A DNA stretch of 64,000 nt, taken from contig NZ_QUQV01000001.1 of assembly GCF_003400205.1 (NCBI RefSeq), positions 124,001 to 188,000 of the forward strand. Direction: 5' to 3'. The notes beneath the pieces are model-generated. The model did no database searches. It saw only the letters and a list, made by a program, of their open reading frames with translations, and was not told where the DNA came from. Both the position numbers and the translations under genes were made by a program. The stretch comes from Bacillus sp. HNG. GTDB lineage: Bacteria; Bacillota; Bacilli; Bacillales; Bacillaceae_L. Position 1 is the stretch's first letter; each line of letters begins with the position of its first letter. This document shows, one piece after another, positions 57,724 to 64,000 of the stretch.

Positions 57724-58681
57724 CTTCTTTTCTCATTAAAAAGAGTTTCCCAGTCAAGATGTAGAGGATTAACCCGATAACTGTAATGAATGCAACGGCG
57801 TATTTAGCTTCTAGCGATATGGTCGCAGGTGTAATAAAGCCTTCGATGATACCAGCTATGACAAATAAAGGAATTGTGCCTAGAAGTAGTTGAACAGAGC
57901 GTTTCGCTTGAATCTTTAGCTGATAACCTCTTGTGTACGGACCGGGCACGAGTAACTTGTATCCCATTAACAGACCGGCTCCACCTGCTATAAATATAGC
58001 GGTAAGCTCGATCATCCCATGTGGAACGATATATGCCCAAAAATCATACGTTTTTCCATAATGCCAAAACAAACCAGCCAAGGCCCCGACGATAATACCG
58101 TTGTAGATTAAAATATAGACTGTTAACAAGCCAAAGGTTATTCCGCTTGCGAACGCAAGGATCGCCACCTGAATATTATTCGTCATAATACTTGCTGACA
58201 TGAGGGATGAATCAACTTCACCATCTTGACTACCCAAATAGTCTGGATCAACACCTTGAGCTATTTCTGCGGGTAAAATAGAAAACAGATGGAGCGGATC
58301 CTGTAGGACTGAAAAAAAGCTACCGACGGCGCCTAAAGTAAACAAAACAAAAGCAACAACGACAAATTTCCATTGTTCAAGTAAGAGTCCGATAAATTTC
58401 GTACTAAAGAAATAGCGAATTTGTTGAAAACTCGAAACCTGATCCTTATACAAAAGATTATGTGCCTTTGATACAAGACCGTTTAAATAAGGGGTAATCT
58501 CCTCATTTGGAAAATAGGTTTGACTGTAGGAAAGATGCCCGGCGCATTTTTGGTAAAGTCTATGAAACTCGTTAATTTCATTGCTGCTATTAGATTTTCT
58601 ACGTTTATGTAAAGTGAATATCATTTGCTCAAGCTGCTTCCACTCATCTCGGTGCTGTTTGACAAATTGCTTCATGTTCAA
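57701..58681 (-). CDS. Stage II sporulation protein M-like (DUF95) membrane protein
   Basis: A 326-residue protein with a charged N-terminal helical part and about six membrane helices. The SpoIIM-type core is FGLLTVYILIYNGIIVGALAG and PHGMIELTAIFIAGGAGLL (PHG-E motif). SpoIIM helps the engulfing membrane move during sporulation, but DUF95 proteins also occur beside MoxR/DUF58/RDD genes, as here, outside sporulation. TTG at 58681 lies well behind AGAGGTGAT; an ATG 6 bp further is the other choice. Confidence 0.82.
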   Translation of the reverse strand: MNMKQFVKQHRDEWKQLEQMIFTLHKRRKSNSSNEINEFHRLYQKCAGHLSYSQTYFPNEEITPYLNGLVSKAHNLLYKDQVSSFQQIRYFFSTKFIGLLLEQWKFVVVAFVLFTLGAVGSFFSVLQDPLHLFSILPAEIAQGVDPDYLGSQDGEVDSSLMSASIMTNNIQVAILAFASGITFGLLTVYILIYNGIIVGALAGLFWHYGKTYDFWAYIVPHGMIELTAIFIAGGAGLLMGYKLLVPGPYTRGYQLKIQAKRSVQLLLGTIPLFVIAGIIEGFITPATISLEAKYAVAFITVIGLILYILTGKLFLMRKEATANSDS

Positions 58682-58783
58682 TGTCTAATCACCTCTTGAA
58701 ATAGCAATAACCTTATTATAGTAATTTTAGAGAAAAATAGAAACTCCTAATGTAAAAAACAACCAGAAAAGGGGGGAGCTTTT

Positions 58784-59590
58784 TTGAATCAAGAACTGAC
58801 CAAAATTAGAACACCTGAGTTTGTTTCCATCCAATTTCAGTTAGCAGGGGTAGGAAGTCGGGCCGCAGCTTTTTTACTTGATACATTGATTTTGTCAATT
58901 GCAAGTTTTCTTATTTTACTTAGCTTATTACTTATTTTACACGGGTTCTCCGATTTTTGGCTGCTAGGAGATACGTTTTTTTCTGGGCCAGTAGCTATTA
59001 CCATTATATTGTTATTTTTATTAAATTGGTGTTATTTTTTTCTGCTTGAATTTTTTGCTGGAGGCAAGACCATTGGAAAAAAACTTGTTGGCATACGTGT
59101 TATTCAAGAAAACGGCCATAGTATAACATTGTTATCAAGCTTTATTCGAAACTTTCTACGCATCATTGATTCTTTACCAGCTTCCTACTTTTTAGGGATT
59201 ATCATGGTCTTCTTTCACCCAAAGCATAAACGGTTGGGAGACCTTGTTGCTGGTACAATTGTTATACATGAAAGGCGAGCAAAAAGTCTAAAAAAACAAA
59301 GTCCACTTGATAAGGAAATTCAAAGACGTGGACTTAGGAAAGATTCAATTACAATCGATCAGTGGACAATTAAATCATTTGGAAACAAGGAATGGAAGCT
59401 TTTGCAAACTTATTGCAATCGATTTTTACAACTAAAAAATGATGTGAAAGACAGAAGGACAATACAAATTGCTGATATTTTGTTACCAAAGGCGGGAATT
59501 GACGTAGCAGGTAAAACACTTGAACAATTAGAAAATGAACTATTAGTCTTATATCTAATTTTACGTGACGAATGGGAATTTGAACTATAA
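58784..59590 (+). CDS. RDD family membrane protein
   Basis: A 268-residue protein with the RDD domain: AGVGSRAAAFLLDTLIL (Arg and Asp), FFAGGKTIGKKLVGIRV, and HPKHKRLGDLVAGTIV (Asp). Four membrane helices lie in the first 160 residues and a cytoplasmic tail of about 100 residues follows. The start is TTG after GGGGGGAG. It is divergent from the SpoIIM-like gene and belongs to the same cluster. Some RDD proteins are cation antiporters; the role here is unknown. Confidence 0.87.
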   Translation: MNQELTKIRTPEFVSIQFQLAGVGSRAAAFLLDTLILSIASFLILLSLLLILHGFSDFWLLGDTFFSGPVAITIILLFLLNWCYFFLLEFFAGGKTIGKKLVGIRVIQENGHSITLLSSFIRNFLRIIDSLPASYFLGIIMVFFHPKHKRLGDLVAGTIVIHERRAKSLKKQSPLDKEIQRRGLRKDSITIDQWTIKSFGNKEWKLLQTYCNRFLQLKNDVKDRRTIQIADILLPKAGIDVAGKTLEQLENELLVLYLILRDEWEFEL

Positions 59591-59595
59591 ACTCT

Positions 59596-59654
59596 TCAGT
59601 CAGTAGGTTTTGTAATACCCGTTAATTTGAAAAAACCTCCTACTTTAGACTGAC
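59596..59654 (+). terminator. Imperfect terminator-like hairpin after the RDD gene
   Basis: TCAGTC and AGTAGGTTTT on the left can pair with AAAACCT-CCTACT and GACTGA on the right. It lacks a clear T run on the + strand. Confidence 0.4.
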
Positions 59655-59767
59655 ATCCTAGTAATTACACTGTATAATAAATCTCGTAAAATAAAAAAAT
59701 GTAGTACATATAGGTGATTATACCCACAAAAACTAGGATTAAGTTGAAAACAGGAGATTTAGAAAAC

Positions 59768-60442
59768 ATGGAATTTAAAAAAATTTGTATGGGCTGCATA
59801 CTTACAACTCTGTTGTTCGGCTGTTCAGCGCAAACTAAGGAAGTAAAAGTGGAGAATACGGAGGTAGAAGTGGCCACAGAAGAGATCATTGCAACTACCA
59901 ATAAATCCTTACCTCTCGATCATTCAGAAAAACGCTTAAACGAAATTACACATCTAATGATCCATTTTATTAGTAATGCCGGACTTAAACCTGAAGATCC
60001 ATACAATGTAGATGATGTCTATTCCATATTTGAAGAATATGGTCTTTCGGTTCATTATCTAATCGATCGAGAGGGAGAAATCTATAGTCTGGTACCTGAA
60101 GATAGAGTCGCATATCATGCTGGAAAAGGGAGTTTACCTGATTTCCCTGAATACGATGATAAAATGAATCAATATTCGATCGGGATTGAGCTAATTGCGA
60201 TAGGAACTAAAGAAGAGATGACAGGGATTATAGATGCAGAGACGTATAACCAAATCGACCCTGAGCTTACTGGCTACACAGATGCACAATACCAATCATT
60301 GCAGCAGTTAGTAGATAATATTTTGAAGAGAAATACATCAATTTTACGAGACAGACGCCACGTGATTGGGCACGACGAATATGCACCTGGGAGAAAAACA
60401 GACCCTGGTTCCCTATTTAACTGGACAAGAATCGGATTTTGA
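59768..60442 (+). CDS. Lipoprotein N-acetylmuramoyl-L-alanine amidase
   Basis: A 224-residue lipid-anchored cell wall hydrolase. The signal ends in LFGC, with the lipid-carrying Cys at residue 19. The amidase_2 domain has zinc ligands in LMIHFIS (His) and HVIGHDEYAPGRKTDPG (His and Asp), with YHAGKGS between. Such enzymes cut the bond between muramic acid and the stem peptide. The ATG at 59768 follows GGAGAT. The upstream frame is not coding. Confidence 0.87.
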   Translation: MEFKKICMGCILTTLLFGCSAQTKEVKVENTEVEVATEEIIATTNKSLPLDHSEKRLNEITHLMIHFISNAGLKPEDPYNVDDVYSIFEEYGLSVHYLIDREGEIYSLVPEDRVAYHAGKGSLPDFPEYDDKMNQYSIGIELIAIGTKEEMTGIIDAETYNQIDPELTGYTDAQYQSLQQLVDNILKRNTSILRDRRHVIGHDEYAPGRKTDPGSLFNWTRIGF

Positions 60443-60462
60443 CATTATGTATTTTACTTTAG

Positions 60463-60510
60463 AAAACCTCTTCTTTAAAGGACACTTCAATTTAAAGAAG
60501 AGGTTTTTAT
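60463..60510 (+). terminator. Strong rho-independent terminator
   Basis: A 17-bp perfect stem (60463-60479 with 60491-60507, arm AAAACCTCTTCTTTAAA) with an 11-nt loop and a T run. Confidence 0.92.
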
Positions 60511-60521
60511 TTCGAAATAAT

Positions 60522-60550
60522 TTGAAAATAGTATAAATATTCCTTATAAT
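60522..60550 (+). promoter_or_regulatory. Sigma-A promoter of the acyl-CoA ligase gene
   Basis: TTGAAA (60522-60527) and TATAAT (60545-60550) are 17 bp apart. No FadR-type operator is evident. Confidence 0.75.
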
Positions 60551-60599
60551 GTAAGTGTTTACACGTATCGTTTTATACTCACTAAAGGGGGAAATGAAC

Positions 60600-62189
60600 T
60601 TGTATGTACCTTTGCTTTTATCTCAATTTTTAGATCGTGCTGTCAAACTGTATGGTGAAAAAACTGCACTAATTGATGATAACAAAAGCTTTACGTATGC
60701 TGAAGTAAACGATAGAGTGAATCAACTTTCCCGAGGATTAAGACATCTTGGTGTTGAGAAAGGGAATCGTGTTGCTTATTTAGCTCCAAATACTTCAGAA
60801 ATGTTTGAGGGATTTTATGGAGTGTTTCAAATTGGCGCCATCATTGTTCCATTAAACACAAGATTGATTCCATCTGATTATGAGTACATATTAAATCATA
60901 GTGAAACGAAAATCTTGTTTGTCGACCATGAGCTAGTAGGACAAATTGAGCCGATTCGTAAAAGATTAAAAACGGTAGAAAAGATTATTGTCCATGGTGG
61001 GAAGGATAACACAGAATGGACGATTTCATATGAGGAATGGCTCGAATGCTTTAAAAAAGAACCGATTGAACGCCCTGAAATGGATGAGAAAGACATTGCA
61101 ACACTTTTATATACAAGTGGAACAACTGGAAAACCAAAGGGTGTTATGCTCTCACATCGCAGTAATTACCTCCATGCCTTAACAACTATGCACCACCTTC
61201 GCGTATCAGATCGTGATATACTACTTCATGTTTTACCGATGTTTCATGTCAATGGCTGGGGCTCACCTTTTTACTACACAGCTAACGGAGCTACACAGGT
61301 TTGCTTACGAAAGGTAAAGCCTGAGGAGATTTTTAGAAAAATAGATACGTATAAAGTTACCGTTATGCATATGGCACCAACAGTTCTGAATACGTTATTA
61401 CAATATACGGCATCAAATGAATTTACAAAGCAAGAACAAAATATCCGAATTGTCATCGCTGGTTCTGCACCTCCACCAGCATTTGTAAAACGAGTTGAAG
61501 AGGAGCTCGAATGGGAATTTATCCAAGTATATGGTATGACTGAGGCATCACCACTTATCACAACATCCATAATCCGAGATACACAGGATAATGTTTCGAA
61601 AGAAGAAAAGTATCGCTTAAAAGCAAAAGCTGGCTATGAATTTATAGGAGCAAAGGTACATGTTGTCAATCAATACGGGGAAGATGTAGCTCAGGATGGG
61701 AAAGAGATTGGGGAAGTAATCGTACGTAGTAATACTGTTATGGAAGGATATTTGAACAATAAAGAAGGTACGGACGAAGTGATTCGAAATGGCTATTATC
61801 ACACAGGTGATATGGCGATTGTAGATGCAAATGGCAATATCGAAATAGCCGATCGTAAAAAAGATATTATTATTAGTGGTGGGGAAAACATCTCTTCCAT
61901 CGAGGTTGAAAGTGCATTATACGATCATCCTGCTGTTTTAGAGGTTGCGGTTATTTCCATTCCTCATGAGAAGTGGGGAGAGACACCACAGGCAATTGTG
62001 GTCAAACGTGAAGGGCATGATGTGACCGAAGAAGAGTTAATTGCATTCTCTCGTAGTCGTCTGGCACACTTTAAGGCTCCGACAAAGGTAGTCTTTAGAA
62101 ATGAACTACCCAAAACTGCGTCTGGTAAAATTCAAAAGGTTCATCTTCGGAAGGAATACTGGCAGGAAAAAGAAAAATTTATTAACTAA
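60600..62189 (+). CDS. Acyl-CoA ligase (AMP-binding, long-chain fatty acid type)
   Basis: A 529-residue ANL-superfamily ligase that activates a carboxylic acid with ATP to an acyl-CoA. Motifs are LLYTSGTTGKPKGVMLSH (P-loop), YGMTEASPL, YHTGDMA with the ribose-binding Asp, RKKDIIISGGENIS and the C-terminal PKTASGKIQK Lys. It resembles the FadD/LcfB group, but medium-chain or aryl acids cannot be excluded. TTG at 60600 lies 8 nt after AAAGGGGG; an ATG at 60594 would be too close. Confidence 0.88.
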   Translation: MYVPLLLSQFLDRAVKLYGEKTALIDDNKSFTYAEVNDRVNQLSRGLRHLGVEKGNRVAYLAPNTSEMFEGFYGVFQIGAIIVPLNTRLIPSDYEYILNHSETKILFVDHELVGQIEPIRKRLKTVEKIIVHGGKDNTEWTISYEEWLECFKKEPIERPEMDEKDIATLLYTSGTTGKPKGVMLSHRSNYLHALTTMHHLRVSDRDILLHVLPMFHVNGWGSPFYYTANGATQVCLRKVKPEEIFRKIDTYKVTVMHMAPTVLNTLLQYTASNEFTKQEQNIRIVIAGSAPPPAFVKRVEEELEWEFIQVYGMTEASPLITTSIIRDTQDNVSKEEKYRLKAKAGYEFIGAKVHVVNQYGEDVAQDGKEIGEVIVRSNTVMEGYLNNKEGTDEVIRNGYYHTGDMAIVDANGNIEIADRKKDIIISGGENISSIEVESALYDHPAVLEVAVISIPHEKWGETPQAIVVKREGHDVTEEELIAFSRSRLAHFKAPTKVVFRNELPKTASGKIQKVHLRKEYWQEKEKFIN

Positions 62190-62195
62190 AAGGAT

Positions 62196-62227
62196 GGACC
62201 CTATTCCCCAATTGGAGAATGGGGTCC
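62196..62227. terminator. Hairpin between convergent genes
   Basis: GGACCCTATTC / GAATGGGGTCC form a stem with a 10-nt apex. It lacks a strong T run on either strand but sits at the convergence of two genes. Confidence 0.55.
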
Positions 62228-62232
62228 TCCAT

Positions 62233-63114
62233 TTACGCCTCAAGATTTTGTTCTGTTTTTTTATCTTTTGCAAACGTCCAATTAACCAAAAAGATACCTA
62301 GGAAAATAAGTAAGGCTCCCCCATATACAAACCATTCAACAACCTCATTTAAAATTATCCAGCCTGAGAGAACTCCAAAGAATGGAGCAAGAAACAAGAA
62401 TGCAGACGTTTTACCAGGGTCACCTTTATTAATTAAGTAAAACCAAATGGCAAATTGAACGATTGAAGCCATGATTGCAAGCCATAATATGATAAATACC
62501 GATGTGGAAGTAATCGAGATTGTAGGTTCTTCAAACGTGAAGCTCATCAATAGCAGTAAGATACCACCGAATAACATTTGATAAGCTGTTAGCACCCAAA
62601 TATTAAAACGAACGCCCCATTTTTTAATTAACAATGTCCCTATCGACCAGGAAATAGCCGAGCCAAGACCTAAAACTACTCCAATTTCTAATTGAAGATG
62701 AAAGCCAAGCGTAATGAAAACTCCTGTAAACCCAATGATTACCCCAGTCCAATGAAAAAAGTGATAGCGAATTCCTAGAAACAACGTGCTTAAAATGACA
62801 ACAAGTAAAGGATTGCTAAATGTGAGGATAGAAGATTCACCAGCAGTGATCGTTCGTAAGCTTAAAAAGATACACCCCATCACACCAGTTGTTTGAAAAA
62901 GTCCGATGGTGAATATTCGCAACCAATCATAAAGTTGGTTCGGAAGTGTTTTTTTCCATACAAATAACGCCATGAGAATACCTGCAATTGTAAAGCGTAG
63001 ACCAACGAGAAGAAGTGGCGAAACATAATCTAAACCGATTTTTCCAACCGCAAAAGAAGAGCCCATTAACGCAGTAGTGGTGACAACAAGAACACCAAAT
63101 AGGAAAGGATTCAT
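62233..63114 (-). CDS. DMT superfamily (EamA) transporter
   Basis: A 293-residue protein with ten membrane helices in two EamA repeats (the second starts near GVVLGLGSAISWSIGTLL). The family exports metabolites or amino acids; the substrate is unknown. It begins MNPFLFGVLVVTTTALMGSS and ends in a charged tail. It is convergent with the acyl-CoA ligase gene. Confidence 0.87.
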   Translation of the reverse strand: MNPFLFGVLVVTTTALMGSSFAVGKIGLDYVSPLLLVGLRFTIAGILMALFVWKKTLPNQLYDWLRIFTIGLFQTTGVMGCIFLSLRTITAGESSILTFSNPLLVVILSTLFLGIRYHFFHWTGVIIGFTGVFITLGFHLQLEIGVVLGLGSAISWSIGTLLIKKWGVRFNIWVLTAYQMLFGGILLLLMSFTFEEPTISITSTSVFIILWLAIMASIVQFAIWFYLINKGDPGKTSAFLFLAPFFGVLSGWIILNEVVEWFVYGGALLIFLGIFLVNWTFAKDKKTEQNLEA

Positions 63115-63540
63115 TTCATTACTCCCACTTTTTTCCTCATCATAGCATAAATTCAGGTTATACAGATACGATTTTTAGCTAAAAAACCAAATGAAAAAGG
63201 CAAGCTACAAGTGCTTACCTTTTTCAAATATCAATGAGAATTTGACAATACAAATTGAATATCCCTTCTACGCAAGAGTTGGAATTCGTACCAAGTACTG
63301 AAGTCTAAAAATTATTTTTTTCATGAAAATCGTCATTTTCACGAAAGTATAATACAACTCTGGGAATAAGCGAAATAGAATATTCAATGTATATCCCTCC
63401 ACATTGATTAGTAGTGAGAGTAAAAACTCTTCACAGAATTATTATTTACAAACTACGAATTATCATGTGTACAAGGTATGTTTTAATCGGTACAATGAAA
63501 AGATAAAATAGTACATAACCTATTTGGGGAGGAAAAGATT
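63115..63540. other. Non-coding gap with hairpins
   Basis: 426 bp without a gene. GAAAAAGGCAAGC / GCTTACCTTTTTC (63193-63225) is a near-perfect hairpin, and TGAAAAT-CGTC-ATTTTCA lies near 63323-63340. A TACAAT (63491-63496) upstream of the next gene is a possible -10. I see no other signal. Confidence 0.5.
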
Positions 63541-63819
63541 ATGGAAAAAGTAATTGTTGGAGAAGTTTTTTCTATCAGTGATGAATCAGGTGAAGATCAA
63601 GATGTTGAGGTACTCGGCGTCGTAACAATTGAAGGTACTGATTATGCTGCAGTTGGTTTTCTAGACGATTTAGAAGAAGATACCGAGGATGATATCGATG
63701 TTTTCTTTTTAAAGATTGATGAAGAGGGAGATTTTTCAGCGATTGAAAGCGATGAAGAATTTGATAAAGTTTCCGCAGCCTTTGACGAAATCTTTGATGA
63801 AGAGTTAGACGAAGAATAA
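63541..63819 (+). CDS. DUF1292 (YrzB-like) acidic protein
   Basis: A 92-residue, very acidic protein with the DUF1292 pattern (VEVLGVVTIEGTDYAAVGFL, then DIDVFFLKIDEEGDF) and an acidic tail. In many Firmicutes such genes lie near ruvX or other housekeeping genes, but here it stands alone. Function unknown. GGGGAGG precedes the ATG. Confidence 0.87.
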   Translation: MEKVIVGEVFSISDESGEDQDVEVLGVVTIEGTDYAAVGFLDDLEEDTEDDIDVFFLKIDEEGDFSAIESDEEFDKVSAAFDEIFDEELDEE

Positions 63820-63827
63820 AAACACCT

Positions 63828-63856
63828 GAACCCCACGAAACTCAGTGGGGTTCTTT
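63828..63856 (+). terminator. Rho-independent terminator
   Basis: GAACCCCAC / GTGGGGTTC with an 8-nt loop, followed by a short T run. Confidence 0.85.
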
Positions 63857-64000
63857 ACGTTCAACCCTTTGATTCTTTAAATATTCCAAAACATATAACA
63901 AAAATGTGCAATTCTATTCAATATTCCACAAAATTCATATAAAATGAACTATGGGCGAAAAACTTTACACAAATGTAAACCAAACTAAATAAAGTTTATC

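Overview
The window is chromosomal DNA from a low-GC, spore-forming Bacillaceae species that I cannot name. The evidence is the hutP-hutH-hutU-hutI-hutG order, the des-desK-desR block, Bacillus-type mntR, ppaC, tatA and pepF, AGGAGG-like ribosome binding sites with several TTG/GTG starts, dense rho-independent terminators, and two kinds of interspersed element of the sort common in Bacillaceae. There is no rRNA, tRNA, CRISPR array, phage or IS transposase. Most genes are housekeeping or metabolic.

Layout. 1-3171: remains of a frameshifted gene, then a tight + strand run of a methyltransferase, a HAD phosphatase, a VOC protein and a metallo-beta-lactamase-fold hydrolase. 3232-9025: pepF, a secreted family 3 glycoside hydrolase whose far-upstream region has two overlapping cre-like sites and a MITE-like insertion, and corA. 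9140-16754: a drug-type MFS pump, a heterodimeric ABC exporter with one degenerate ATP site, a YndM-like protein, and a fused sigma factor/anti-sigma factor/DUF4179 membrane protein. 16756-25632: a 300-bp inverted-repeat element, mntR, an anchored zinc protease, an SDR, exoA, a DedA protein, uppP, a dacC-type carboxypeptidase that seems to start at ATT, YceI and a CorC/HlyC-type transporter. 25671-33260: an NSS transporter, a three-gene ABC importer behind a structured leader, small proteins, ppaC, and a guanylate-kinase-like protein with an altered P-loop. 33261-41263: the desaturase with its thermosensor pair, tatA, a YhgE/Pip protein, an aldo/keto reductase, a DinB protein and a MaoC pair. 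41339-47422: the histidine utilisation operon with HutP-controlled attenuator. 47496-51325: a YcgL-like nucleotidyltransferase, the cadCA metal-resistance operon, and two small minus-strand genes. 51506-64000: an amino-acid oxidase, a MoxR/DUF58/DUF4129/DUF4350/SpoIIM/RDD membrane cluster, a lipoprotein amidase, an acyl-CoA ligase, an EamA transporter and a DUF1292 protein.

Most interesting observation. The cadA gene has an in-frame TGA (48792-48794) exactly where the first cysteine of its N-terminal metal-binding CxxC motif should be. The frame is otherwise open for all ~704 codons, cadC and its operator are intact, and a perfect 7-bp hairpin starts 16 nt after the TGA, the place expected for a bacterial SECIS element. 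This is a candidate selenocysteine-containing cadmium/zinc P-type ATPase. A simple nonsense mutation remains the main alternative, because no Sec machinery lies in this window.

Secondary points of interest are the sigma/anti-sigma fusion, the ATT start of the carboxypeptidase, the MAGUK-like P-loop of the guanylate kinase paralogue, the MITE between cre sites and the glycoside hydrolase, and the small genes at 50879-51034 and 51188-51325.
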